In this document: positions 12,158-23,620 of the stretch, piece after piece
Layout of the letters: each line of letters starts with the position of its first letter
Position numbering within the stretch: the stretch's first letter is position 1
NCBI GenBank assembly: GCA_903813345.2
Contig: CAIIXF020000001.1
Span: 36,551,366-36,615,365, forward strand
Source of the DNA: Owenia fusiformis
Lineage: Eukaryota; Annelida; Polychaeta; Sabellida; Oweniidae
Reading direction: 5' to 3'
DNA: 64,000 nucleotides
Notes under the pieces: generated by a model
Databases searched by the model: none
The model's input: only the letters and a program-made list of their open reading frames with translations
Told to the model about the DNA's origin: nothing
Position numbers and translations under genes: made by a program

Positions 12158-12680
12158 CTGTAGATTGGGTTAATTTGGCGCTACTTAATTTGGCGATTTT
12201 GCCATTTTTGCCATATTGGCGGCTATTTAATTTGGCGGATATGCAAAAAAAAAATTAAAATTAAATGCAATATTAAACTTACGCGCTGTTTGTGACTTAC
12301 GATGTAAATGGGCATGTTTGGCTATGTTCATTTTTTATTTTGAGGGCCACTGGCAATATTCACCACGTTTGTACATTTTTGTGAGATCATCCTTTACATT
12401 TTGCACCTCGATCGATGCTGCTACTATACCATGCTTTTCCTTTCTAGCTTTTCCCTGAATATTAATGAGTGACTGACCAGTTCTGAGCCAATTTATGAGA
12501 GACATTTTTCGTATTTTTGGAAAAAACTAAACCGGAAGTGACCTAAATACACTGGAGGAAATACCCTAGATAATTCCCGGGGATTCATTCTAAATTTTGG
12601 CGAAGATTTATATTGGCGAATTTTTCAATTTCGCCAAATTCGCCAAATTAAAGCGGGCGCCAAATTAACCCAATCTACAG
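12158..12680. mobile_element. MITE with CTGTAGATTGGGTTAATTTG ends
   Basis: 523 bp with inverted ends CTGTAGATTGGGTTAATTTG and CAAATTAACCCAATCTACAG, perfect over 20 bases, flanked by TA on both sides. The interior repeats TTTGGCG and CGCCAAAT words that make the two halves complementary. TA flanks fit Tc1/mariner-like mobilisation. It sits just downstream of the last exon I can assign to the FHA gene. Confidence 0.75.
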
Positions 12681-12917
12681 TATATTATCTATGACTCTAA
12701 ACATCTGATTGTGTTTATTGTCTTCCTTTGCTCAGAATATCCAAAATCTCAGCCAAAAAGGCTCTATTTAAAGATCCCAGACTAGAAAGACTAGTTTCAC
12801 TAACTATATTGTGAGTATTCACACTTGACTTAAATACTGAATCATACATAATCAGGTACTACAACATCCAACCATTCCCACCTTAAATGAAGCATTATTT
12901 ATTCCTGCATGACTTAC

Positions 12918-15545
12918 CACAAACTTGACCTCTGAGTTTTTCTGGGGAGCATATTGTCCTGGAGATATCTTGACACCCTGAATGTGGCCAAATGTGACAC
13001 AATCCCCTGAATTCAAGACACACTGCCCATTTACCTGAAATTACCCATTAATACATGTTCATAAATAATTACATCCTAAAACAATATGGAGCTGAAGAAT
13101 TTTCTGTGAGCATGCGAAATGCCTCATATCCCTATGTTGCTAGTTATATAAGCTTTGTTAGGTACAACAAACAACAACAATGTTACACTGACTTTAAACA
13201 TTTGATTATGTTAAATAATTGATATCTTACTCAAAACACTGCAATTGTATATAAACCAGTGCATCAATCTCATCAATAAGCTTCATGACACCAATAAACT
13301 AAAAATTTCTTCACAAAAATGCCCAAACTTTATAGGTGGTAATATTGAAATTCACAGTTGGATACAGTACTGAAACAGCTATGGAAATTTATCATCATAA
13401 ATATGCTTAAAAATGCTCTGTATATTTTAACTGCACAAAATGTTTGTTACATGAAGGGTGCAAGACCATGAACCAGAAACAAGTTGAAGGAAATTTGGAC
13501 TTAAAAGTAACTGAACATGCTTCTTTAAAAAAACATTAGTGTTCATCATATTTGACAAAATTAGCTTAGAAAAAATGGGTATGATATATTATTGATAAAA
13601 TATGTGAAAGAAATCCAGAGATGACTCAAATAATGGCTAAGACAGATATTCTAATCTCGGAAAATTGTAATTTTGAACATTTTTGGATCATATCATGTGA
13701 AAGCATACTTGGAAGGAAATGTGATTTCTTGAAATCTCAAAATCATAGATGCAATATAGAAGTACACAACTGCTTTCTAAATTAAACACTGTATCTACAC
13801 AAAAAAATCAAAAAGATTCTATCATATTTGTGAAAGTTATCCTAAAATTAGAGGATAATGTTTTTTTTGGTCACCCTGTGTAAAAACAAACATATATTCA
13901 AACATTGAGAGATCAAAAAATCTTACCCTGACATCATTCACATATGTTCCATTGAGACTCATGTCTTTTAGAACAAATTGTAAAGCACCATTTTGAGTTT
14001 CGAGACATGTGATTTCTGCCTGCCGTCGTGATATGAGTCTCTCATACTGTGTGGAGTCTATGTAGTGACTCTGTGAGGTGTCCCGCCCAAATGTGGTTCG
14101 TGCATTGTTATGGTTCTTTAGCCTGAAAAACAAAGGGAGATTTTATTTTACGAAAGGAATGATTTTTGCTTTATGAGCCCTTGTCTTCATTGTGACTTGA
14201 GTTAATCTTCCAGGCGTGGATATGTTCCACAAAAATGAAAAATTACTTCAAATAATGAGAATAAAGGGCAATTATAAAAATTTACAAAAATCAAAATGTT
14301 ACAGGGTGAGCCAAAAAAGGGCACCCAAACAAGTCTTAATAACTCAGTCACCCAGTATGGATTTGAAGTCATATTTGGTACAATTGAACCTTGTTCAATG
14401 TTCTTTCATTCTACTAAGTTTCATTAGTCTATTCATTGGTCATGACTTTATAGCTATTTTACAAATCATTTTCAATATTTGGAAGGAACTTTTCATTTTT
14501 CAATGTTTTTTCAATTCATATCTATTGTTATTTATGTATATATAATATTTCAATTTCATAAATTGAAACAAGTAACAAGAAACAAGTGAGACAAAGACGG
14601 GATGTTATGAAAACGAGGCTCAATTTATCGACCAGAAATTGATGAAATTACAAAAAAAAATTAGGACGAGCAATTCTGTAAGGAAATAGGTTTGTTTTGA
14701 GCATTTGACAAATCTCTTGAGAGTAAATAGTTTTTCAAAGGCCAAATATCATGCAGGGTTCTCACTAGGCTTTTAGACTCCGGAGATTCTCCGGAGTCTA
14801 ATGTCTTAAAACCCTCTTGCTCCAGAGTCTAATAGCCTTTCCGGAGTCTAAATGTTTTTCCGGAGACTAATTTTACATTTTAGTCACATTATTTGCAGTT
14901 AAACCTTGAGAAAATACATAAGACTGGATACAAACAAGAAATACATGTAGGAAGTCAAAAACCTTTGAGAAATAAATATTGGGATTCAAATAGCAAGATA
15001 ATCTGAAGAAGTATGTTGAAAAGTATACTAATGGGATATCTCTGATCTCATATGGGGGAAAAGTAATCGCAATACCGCGAAAAAGGTAGTCACAATACCG
15101 CTAAAAATCCAGGGTTTAAAAATTTCCTGGTTGGAACCCTGTCATGATCTCAAATTTCGTGATTTGAAATTTGTGAGCGTTAAGTAAATTCTGGAAGGTA
15201 AGAGACAGTCGCATCCATAAGCTAAATCTTATTAGATTTTATAAACTCTAGATGAAAAAGCATTGAAAGCAGCATTGTCAATTTTGTAGTGACAGGTGAC
15301 AACAACAATTGTATCCAATAACTAAAACTGGAATTAAGGAAGAATATATATACATATGACAAATTCTAAATAATATACAGTAAAATGAAACAAATTGTGT
15401 CATACATTTGCTTTGTTATTGTTGTAAATCTGACTCCTTTCCAGTGCATGGCCAATCAGAAATGATGGAATTCTTACCTCAAACAATTCCCTACTTCAGG
15501 ATGACTTGGAGGTATACCAATACGCCTAAGATGGAACTCAGTCAT
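12918..15545 (-). CDS. FHA-domain protein, TCF19-like (three 5' exons; 3' end not found)
   Basis: Minus-strand exons 15478-15545 (starts MTEFHLRRIG, 22 codons plus 2 nt), 13927-14122 and 12918-13034 join with correct phases (2, 0, 0) and consensus sites, giving 127 residues. They make up most of a forkhead-associated domain: TTFGRD, then LISRRQAEI (the Ser-Arg-Arg loop; a His or Arg follows in the family), then LNGTYVND, then GDCVTFGH. FHA domains bind phosphothreonine peptides, usually in nuclear proteins. The opening FHLRRIG and the late GDxxTFG plus EVKF segment resemble vertebrate TCF19, which is an inference; other small FHA proteins remain possible. The last exon ends at a good donor, GTAAGT at 12917, but no next exon is evident before the transposons. 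Reading through it gives 22 more residues, then a stop. Intron 1 carries a 388-bp MITE. It faces TMEM222 head to head. Confidence 0.7.
13035..13926. other. Intron 2 of the FHA gene
   Basis: AT-rich intron sequence between the two FHA exons; I see no nested gene or bounded repeat. Confidence 0.5.
14754..15141. mobile_element. MITE with CAG...CTG ends and 5-bp duplication (TCATG)
   Basis: 388 bp in intron 1 of the FHA gene. It opens CAGGGTTCTCACTAGG and closes CCTGGTTGGAACCCTG, an imperfect inverted pair, with TCATG directly before and after. The left part repeats TCCGGAGTCTAA several times. It shares the CAG/CTG ends and 5-bp flanks with elements at 29119 and 40548. Five-base duplications have been reported for a hAT5 group; that assignment is tentative. 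Confidence 0.65.
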
Positions 15546-15874
15546 TATAGAACGATGATTTTGTACTTTTATCCTATGCAAAGGATTTAAACATGTCTAA
15601 ATCGACTGAAATCTTAACAATTTTTGTGCAAATTTCTGAAAGATTAAACCGGAAATGGATGGGTTGTAACTGAAATATTGATTTTCACATGTAACGGCTC
15701 TGTTTTAATTTTGGATATTATCCCCTATAAAAATATATAAGAATAATTAAAATGACAATAGAATTACGAAAGACATATTTGGTCAATAAATAAAATAAAT
15801 ATGTATTTGCACGATATGGCTAATTTACGTATTCTTGTTTCGTTCATTTCAAGTTTAGTTTTTAGTGTATACTG
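15546..15874. promoter_or_regulatory. Shared head-to-head promoter interval of the FHA gene and TMEM222
   Basis: The two start codons are 329 bp apart on opposite strands. The interval holds AACCGGAAATGG near 15649, an ETS-type core, and several AT-rich stretches. No TATA box position is clear. Shared regulation is inferred from the arrangement. Confidence 0.4.
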
Positions 15875-18748
15875 ATGGACAACAAACTGGAAGAAGGAAG
15901 TAGGGAAATGCCTCAAGATATACCTCTATACAGGGCTCATCGGATTGACCATGATAAATCCCGATACCCACATTGTATAGTATGGTGCCCCATCCCTCTC
16001 TTGACGTAAGCTTTTGTATTTTAATTCTATTTGAATGTCAAAATAACCTTTTCAAAATCAAGATTTTTGAGAAATTTTGTTACCAGCCAATGAATTGTAA
16101 TCCTACAAAAAACACAGGAATTTCCCATCATTTACTTGTCAAATTCTTGTTTCAGATGGATATTTCCATTCATAGGACATATGGGTATAGGTACAACATC
16201 AGGTGTTATCAGAGATTTTGCTGGACCATATTATGTATCGGTATGTTGGAACTTTACTCCTCCAGATAGGCCTGGCAGATATCAGACTCCAGAGGCACCA
16301 TTCACTTAGATTTATGGGAGTATTAAAAAATATGGAGTAAATAGGGGGATAGGGATGATCATGCTTTTAACCTAGGCCTTTCACAATTATTATATGAATT
16401 AATAATGGATGGGATGAAGTACTAAACATGCAACTATTATTGTATAGTTTCTGCTTGCTCTTTTATATCAAATCCTTTTGATTGAATGAAACATAATGAC
16501 TATAAATCAGAACACTGAAATCATAGATTGTTATAAAATGTACTAGAATACTATTCAAAGTTATCTCTTTCGTCTTTTTGTAGGAAGACTGCATGGCCTT
16601 TGGAATACCAACAAGGTTAGAACTACATTACTATCCATTCATATTATTTACACTGTGCCACACCTGGATGACTCTAACTCCAGTTAGCTTCATTCAAGAT
16701 TGTTGCCAAAATTCTTTTGTTTTCGACAAACCTCCGATTTTAGCTAAATTAAGCTGAAAATTTCGCCATGCAAACTTATAAAACTATGATTGTAAAAACA
16801 CAAATAAATGCCCACATACCCACGATATTAGAGAATTTGAAAGAAAACGGCTTCACTTAGAATGACTCTATAAACTGAAGTTGATGATGACAGCTTCAGT
16901 TAGAGTCATTCTAAGTTTTCTATAGAATACTCCCATATAGCGATTGTTCGAGCATTTATCTGTGGTTGTTTACAATCGTAGCTTTATTAATTTGCATGGC
17001 GAAACATTTGAAATCCAGATTCAACTAAGTTAAGCTGAAATCAGAGGTTTATCAAGATCGAAAGAAATTTGGCAACCATCTTGAATGAAGATAACTGCAG
17101 TTAAAGTCATTTAAAGAGGACTAACTTGCATGAAATAGCAAATTACCCGTCTTACACTTTGACTGATAAAGATTAAATATAAAGTCCCCCAAGACATAAG
17201 TATTACCCAGCAATTTTATCAAATACAAAATACAATTGAATAGAAATAACTAAAATACAAAACCCTCAAGTAACATGCCCATTTACAATATACTGTAGTT
17301 ATAATCTACCCCTGATAAATATGAATTGAAATGTTTATCATAACAGGTACTGGCAACTAAAACTGGAGAAAGTGCGAAATGGAAGTGGAAGGGAATTATG
17401 GGATAAGTCTGTGCACGAGGCCTCCGAAGAATATAAAGGCAGAATTGTAAGTTGACATTTTAATAAGAACTGATATGTTTTCAATAATCTCTTGATTGAT
17501 TAAAGTGACTTATGTCATGATAATATCAGATATATTGGGTGCTACATTGAAAGAATATATTACCCATGAGCTCTATAAGCAAGCAAATAAGCAAGGAAAA
17601 AACAGAAGTGTCTAGCACTGGTGCCAAAACTTTCTATTTGTACCACAATCTATGCCTGTGATAATGTTTATTTGTAGCTCAATTTATACTGTGATAACTA
17701 TCTATTTGTACCCACTGTTTGTGGCACAATCAATGATGTGATAACTTTCTGTTTGTAGCACAATCTATGCTGTGATAATTGTCATTCTCACGTTGCTATG
17801 GCATTAAATCTGATGGGATATGACCAGAAGTCAAACTGGAACATGGTGAAACTAGCAGCAATCATGTTCGTCAAAGGAAAATATGTTGGGTAAGATATAA
17901 CTTCATACAATGATACTTTGGGTAACTGATCCTGGTTAATAACACCAAGTTATTGCTGACTAATCCTGATAAGAGGTCCAGGGGCCCATTAACAGAACCA
18001 TCTTAAAGTTCAGATTTCGTAAAGTCCATTGTTCTCTAACTGTGACATCATCATAACTATGGTTACAACAATTGATTTACGATTTCGTAACTTTACAAAG
18101 TTTCTATTAATGACCCCCAGGGTAAGAGGTTGATAGTTAAAAGAATACCCAGACACTGTAAAATGAGATCGTAAATTGTGATTTACAGATGAGTGATGTA
18201 GTGGGGGGAGTAGTGTATTGCTCATTCATTAGCAAAGAGGATTGGCTATTTGTCCTATAGAGATCAAGTGTTTACATCGAGATACTAAAACTAATAGCTT
18301 GGGGCCTTTCAAAGTTACAGTCTCCACATTTTTTGTGGATGGTGTTTGATGCTGTTTGGCATTTGGTGTTCGTCATCTGCACCAAATGGCAGGTTGTAAC
18401 ATTTTGCATGTTAATGGCTTGTTATAATTGGAAAAATTAGTTATCCAGTAAACCATGGTATATGCTAGATCCAATAATAGTTGGTGCTTTGGAGATATTT
18501 CTCTGTAAAAAATACTGATACAATTGTACATGTAAACTATACATCAAGTTGAAAATTCATGGATCTTTATCAACCTGTAAATGAAATAAAGAAATGATGT
18601 GTATTGAAACTGTCTTATTAATGTTTCTAAAATGTAATTTGATTTCTGTTTCAGTGTGGCCGGTTTCCTAAAGACTTGGCTACCGTTTGTTTTACTCCTT
18701 GGTGTAATAGTAACAGTAGTGCTTGTAACAAAATTCCACATGATGTAA
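15875..18748 (+). CDS. TMEM222: Transmembrane protein 222 (six exons, complete)
   Basis: Exons 15875-16005, 16156-16240, 16584-16615, 17347-17446, 17759-17889 and 18655-18748 join in phase with GT-AG borders into 573 nt, 190 residues and a stop. The human protein is 208 residues; this one has a shorter start. Family landmarks in order: PHCIVWCPIPLLTW, GHMGIGTTSGVIRDFAGPYY, DCMAFG, YWQL, HEASEEYKGR, HNLCCDNCHSHVALALNLMG, NWNMV, KTWLPFVLLLGVIV. The first hydrophobic stretch follows the PIP motif; the last 22 residues are a membrane segment with a very short tail (VTKFHMM). The family sits in membranes and has no firmly established biochemical activity. Oddities: the acceptor of exon 5 is preceded by three tandem copies of itself, and the stop codon region is amplified into a 54-bp array. 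It shares a promoter interval with the FHA gene. Confidence 0.95.
16678..17110. mobile_element. Near-palindromic MITE in TMEM222 intron 3
   Basis: 433 bp. The left arm begins ATGACTCTAACTCCAGTTAG and the right arm, read inward, ATGACTTTAACTGCAGTTAT; the arms stay similar for about 80 bases (CTTCATTCAAGAT, then GCCAAA, AAACCTC, TTTTAGCT). The centre carries another inverted pair (GCTTCACTTAGAATGACTC near 16850 with GAGTCATTCTAAGTTTTC near 16903). Non-coding. Confidence 0.65.
17637..17790 (+). repeat. Tandem copies of the TMEM222 exon 5 acceptor
   Basis: Four units of TTTGTA followed by an AATCTATGCTGTGATAA-like word start at 17637, 17671, 17705 and 17752. The first two are 34 bp; the third is 47 bp. 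The last unit is the true intron end plus the first exon 5 codons. Unit 2 still has TTTGTAG and so a possible decoy acceptor. Confidence 0.75.
18318..18405. repeat. Small dispersed repeat in TMEM222 intron 5
   Basis: Shares TCTCCACA..TTTTTTGTGG and CAAATGGCAGGTTGTAAC with copies near 37677-37770, 38583-38640 and 62875-62955. No ends or duplications could be fixed. Confidence 0.5.
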
Positions 18749-19233
18749 GGATATGGTGTGATCGTGACAGTCATACTTGTAACAAAATTCCATATTATGT
18801 AAGGACATGGTGTCATGGTGACAGTCATACTTGTAACAAAATCCAGTCATATTTGTAACAAAATTCCATATGATGTAAAGACACGGTGTCATCATGACAG
18901 TCATACTTGTAACGGAATCCCATGATGTAAGGACATGGTGTCATGGTAACAGTCATACTTGTAACAAAATTACATATGATGTAAGGACATGGTGTCATCG
19001 TGACAGTCATACTTGTAACGAAATTCCATATTATATAAGGACATGGTGTCATTGTGACAGTCATAGTTGTAACAAAATCCCGTATTATGTAAGGACATGG
19101 TGTCATGGTGACAGTCATACTTGTAACAAAATCACATGATGTAAGGACATGGTGTCATGGTAACAGTCATACTTGTAACAAAATTCCATATGATGTAAGC
19201 ACATAGTGTCATGGTAACAGGAGTGCTTGTAAG
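18722..19233 (+). repeat. 54-bp minisatellite grown from the TMEM222 stop codon
   Basis: About nine full units plus one 22-bp truncated unit (18835-18856). Each begins CTTGTAACAAAATTCCATA, continues TGTAAGGACATGGTGTCA and ends GGTGACAGTCATA. The first unit is the last codons of TMEM222, its TAA and the first 3'UTR bases. Because 54 is a multiple of 3, long open frames appear on both strands; these are artefacts of the array. Confidence 0.85.
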
Positions 19234-19239
19234 TTTCAT

Positions 19240-20176
19240 GTGAGACAAGGACACGAGACATCAGTATGAAAAATGTACAGCATAATACTTTGTTTCACTT
19301 ATTTGATGTGACGTGGAGTGGGTGACCCAGAATCAACATTGAAAATGATTTTTTGTATCTTCATTGTGAGACCTACAGTAATTATCATATTATCCCATCT
19401 TTGGATATTCTAGATCACATGATGCCATTTTTGCCTGGCTATAGACTTGATGTACTTTGTAGATTATTTATTTTTGATGAGATCATCTGTATTGTAGATG
19501 TAAGAATTGTAACATACAATAACAATTTTAATTATAATGGTAGATAGATGTATCTATTTTAATCATGCCAAATATGTTTTTTTAACACCCAATTTGGAAA
19601 GGTTCACAGGATCACATTTCTGTGTGATCACATACTGTATTGATAGTTACTATTGAATGATGGTTGTGTTCCATTTTCAGTATCAGAATAAGGAATAGGT
19701 ATACCTATGTAGACTTGTAAATATTGTATAAACATTGTAAATATTGTTTCTATGAAAGATAGATTTGAATGTGTACATGTTCTTGTTGAAGGAACCAGAA
19801 GGAAAAGAGACTTGGTGATGGCAAGATCAAAATGAACATTTCTGTATCTTAAAATCTTCAATAACTTCTATATTTGATCAGATCTCAATTTTTTCAGAAA
19901 ATTAAATCATGACTTTAAACAGGCAATGCGCCTATTTTTGAAGGAAAAAGGACAAAATATTATTTGAGACATGTCACTCACACAGCTCAAATATGATAAA
20001 AACTTTTATTTGGGATAATACTGATGTGAAAAAAAATTACTTGCATAGAAAAACACCATTTGAAGTTCAGAGATTGAAAAAAGTGAATTACCACTTTTCA
20101 CAAAGTGTATGTTTTAAATAACTCTTGGATTAAAAGATGGCGTATGCTTGAAAATCCTATCAAAAATGAATGGATA
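19240..20176. other. Intergenic, no gene seen
   Basis: Downstream of TMEM222. No coding exon, RNA gene or bounded repeat is evident. Confidence 0.45.
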
Positions 20177-21263
20177 GTACCCCACACACAATTTTGTCGC
20201 CTACTTTGACGTGTTGTAGAAAAATATCCAATAAGATTTTTCTCATTAAATTTGGCATACATTAAATTGAAACAATTTGTGACACTCAAATTTTTTTGTT
20301 TGGGGTAATATGACTTCAGCACAATTTGACTTTGGTTTCTAAATTGCTACGCATTTACAGATTTGACCTAAATTTAGCTAAATTTTGAAACAATTTGAAA
20401 CAAATTGATTACAATCCTATCATATTAAACACCATTATAATCCACTGCAGGTAAAAGAAAAACTGAACCAAGCAGAAGTGACTGTTATAATGTTAAAATG
20501 TTAAGATGTTACCCCTGAAAGTTCACATGTTTAATCCATGTGAATCATTTCCAACAAAAGGTAAGCCGTCGGTGGCCACCTGTGAGGTATTGGGTGAATT
20601 TGGCCTCCCGATCGTAGGCCAACGAAAAATTGAGTTGAAGCTCACTGTTAATAATGCCTTAATTGAATTAAACAAAATACAACCATTTTCTTGAGATTTT
20701 ATGAGATGCGAGCTACTGGAAAGGATTTTTTAATCGAGTGAGACAGTAGGAAATGCTGTAGTGGTAGGATGGGATAGAAATCCAAGCAGGGATACGTTTC
20801 AGTGCCCTGATAAACTTTTTTAGACTTAAAGCCAACAAATCATATGATACATGCACCTGTCCATGTATTGAAAGTATTAAAAGGGGTCTTCACTCTTAAA
20901 CAATAATAAAACCACACTTACAATATTCCTGTTTAGGAGTTAAACATCTCCAACACATAGTAACAATATCTCAAGAGAACAGACAAACCATATATAATGC
21001 AATATGTTTGTAATCAAAATGTAGTCAAAATGATTTAAACTCTCTTTAAAACTGCAAAACTGGAAATTTTCGTCGAATTTTGTTAAAACATGAATATTTT
21101 AAAATTGCTTGATTTTCGTCAATATTATTTAAATTTTCAAATAAAAAAATTTGAGTGTCACAAAATGTTTCAAGTTTAAGTATGCAAAATTTTATAAGCA
21201 AACTCTTTTTGGATATTTTTCTACAATACACCAAAGTAGGCGACAAAATTGTGTGTGGGGTAC
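20177..21263. mobile_element. Inverted-repeat element with GTACCCCACACACAATTTTG ends
   Basis: 1,087 bp. The left arm GTACCCCACACACAATTTTG is followed by TCGCCTACTTTG; the right arm is its inverse, CAAAGTAGGCGACAAAATTG then TGTGTGGGGTAC. TA stands next to both ends. Similarity of the arms extends inward in patches (GATATTTTTCTACAA, GAGTGTCACAAA). No transposase seen. Confidence 0.65.
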
Positions 21264-21589
21264 TAATTAATGCAAACAACAATGCCATCTTTCTATCGCA
21301 TTGCTAAAAACTTGACATATAAAAATTGATAGATCAAAAATATTTTTTCATGATCTAGTGTCAATTCTGATGTGGTCTGTTTGAGCTGTTTTTGGTGTCA
21401 AATGAAAGATCAGGTACTTATTTATCCATTGGAAATACAATGAAGATTTAAAGTGAGACTTCATTTACGCACCTTATCCCTAACATCATGATATTTTTGA
21501 AAAAATTGCTCCCAGCTGTTTACACTTTCTATCCCTCCTAATTCCTTAAATGTGTATTTTTGTGTGTAAAATTCTTCTAGCAAAATATA

Positions 21590-22635
21590 CGAGGGTTGAT
21601 CCAAAAGTTCCGAACCGTTTGCTCTAAAAATCTTAATATTTGATGAATATTGTTCATATTTGGCCACAACCACCCCATATATAGTGGTTTCATTTTGTGT
21701 AAGAATAAACAATAAATTTGACTAGCAACATATGTGTCTGGTTACCATAGCAACATGACAACAGGGTAGGTGGAGCTGGAATAAATTAAACTTTATTCCG
21801 AATTACAGCTATTTCAGATCATTTCAATTCATGGAGTTTCTCCCCCATAAAATCTCACACAATAGGTAATTATAGTTCATAAGTTCATTCGCCTTCAAAA
21901 TAGTCACCACCATGTGCTACACATTTCTTACAGCGTTTCAACTAGTCGTGACATACATATGATGAAGTTCACCTTTAGCTGTAGCATAAACGCTATTAGT
22001 AAATGCCTGGATAAGGTCAGCTTCGTCATCGAAATAGATACCACGCATTGGTTTCTTGGCCTCAGGAAACATATGAAAGTTACATGGTGCAATATCAGGA
22101 GAATATGGCGGATGGGGCTGTAGTTGGGCCTGCAAGCACTAGTGTATTGCCTCTATTGTAACATTGGCTCTGTGGGCTTGGGGATTATCAAGGTGAAAGT
22201 AGAAGTTCCAAAGGAGATCTGGTCATTTTTTCTCATAGCATCTTTAAGATCTTTCTTCAGCACTTCGAACACATTTTTTAACTGAGTAAGTGTCATACCT
22301 AATTGATTGACTCAAAACAGATCAACATACCTCATAAAAATAATCTAGTTAACAACTTATAAATGAGTGGTAAGGTTTTGTAACTGACATTTGAATAATA
22401 AGGTCCATTGGCGGTGGCGATGAACCAGGATAACTGTGTCGTACTCTTGCTCCACCTACCCTGTTGTCATGTTGCTATGGTAACCAGACACCTATGTTGC
22501 TGGACAAATTTATTGCTTATTTTTACTCAAAATGAAACTACTATATATGGGATGGTTGTGGCCAAATGTGAACAATATTCATAAAGTATTAAGATTTTTA
22601 GAGCAAACGGTTCGGAACTTTTGGATCAACCCTCG
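21590..22635 (-). mobile_element. Mariner-type transposon, internally deleted, long terminal inverted repeats
   Basis: 1,046 bp bounded by CGAGGGTTGATCCAAAAGTT and its inverse, with TA on each side (21588-21589, 22636-22637). The inverted repeats are unusually long, about 190 bp (21590-21777 and 22450-22635), much more than the ~30 bp usual for mariner. Between them lies only the C-terminal part of a transposase on the minus strand. Confidence 0.85.
21938..22215 (-). pseudogene. Mariner transposase fragment
   Basis: Reading leftward, the frame gives a HLDNPQAHRAN motif (the second catalytic Asp region of IS630/Tc1/mariner), then an in-frame TAG, then PHPPYSPDIAPCNFHMFPEA, the signature region of mariner with the third catalytic Asp, and KKPMRGIYFDDEAD. 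The N-terminal helix-turn-helix and the first catalytic Asp are missing, and the TAG breaks the frame, so it cannot encode an active enzyme. Confidence 0.85.
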
Positions 22636-22637
22636 TA

Positions 22638-23439
22638 CTTTTTGGAGACTGCAATTTGCTTTTGAAGAACTTGTAGTAGATTTCATTGATGGAAACACAC
22701 TCTATTGCATTGTAAATAAAAGAACTGTATAAAATCAAAATTATAGTGTGTTTTATAAATCCACAGGGTTTCTTGGAGTTAGATTAGCCCATGGTTCTAC
22801 AGGGCAGTGCCATTCCTGGAAAAATTAAATTGAAAAAATCAAAATCCATGCTTCCACCAAAAAGAAAATAATGCCCTGTGATATGCAGGCCCCTAATTTT
22901 GAAATTTGAAGCCCATTTCATTGGAATTTGGCCCAAACTTTAAAAAACAGTTATGTCAGTTAATTTTACTCATAACTGCCTTATCCCGTGCCAGGACTGC
23001 CACTGGTTATTATGGTTATTACAGTTACACCTGAGTTAAACCTGTCTAATCTGAACATCAGTTGGACTGGACAAAGCGTTCAGTTTAGTAGCCTTGCAGG
23101 TGTTCATATTTCAAATTTTTCTCAAATATTTAAGTCATGAGAGATAACAAATTTGGGACCAAGAAAATGTTCACAGTGACATTGAGAGGTGTTTGAATAT
23201 TATACTGTAGGTATCACCATGAGCTCTATCATTAGAAGTTCATGGTTCTGTGGTTTCACTGCTGTTTTTTCCTGCCCTCTTTAAACCACTGAAATATGAA
23301 TAGCTCGTTGTGTGGATCTCTTATATAACTATTCACCTCGTTGACAACTATGCCATGTTTCAACATACTCTTTGAAAATCATTATTTCAGGAATAACCAA
23401 TACTGAATGATTTAAACAAGATCCTTTAAATCCCCGGGA
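22638..23439. other. Intergenic, no gene seen
   Basis: Between the mariner copy and the XRN1 promoter. No exon or bounded repeat recognised. Confidence 0.45.
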
Positions 23440-23620
23440 ATCTTTTTTGCGCAAATAATATTCATTTGTCTGCGCGAACTGTGTTACTTCCGGTTAAGCC
23501 ATTTTTCGAAAAATATTGCACAACGAAGCACATCGAAAATTATGTATTTCTCAGGATATTGACGATATAAGAGCAACATTCATTAATATATACATTGGGT
23601 AACAATCGAAGAACCTAAAA
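23440..23620 (+). promoter_or_regulatory. Likely XRN1 core promoter and 5'UTR
   Basis: Directly upstream of the XRN1 start codon. ACTTCCGG at 23486-23493 is an ETS/GABP-type site common in housekeeping promoters, and the nearby TTTGCGCAAA and TGCGCGAA words give a local CpG cluster in AT-rich surroundings. The transcription start is not determined. Confidence 0.4.

Noticed and set aside
14305-14360. CAGGGTGAGCC terminus like that of the foldback element
   Set aside because: No facing partner end or flanking duplication was found nearby, so no element is called.
18544-19139. Several overlapping repeat frames on both strands downstream of TMEM222
   Set aside because: They are readings of the 54-bp array; the TMEM222 stop is at 18746-18748.
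18722-19233. Regular repeats that could suggest a CRISPR array
   Set aside because: Units are contiguous without unique spacers, and the genome is animal.
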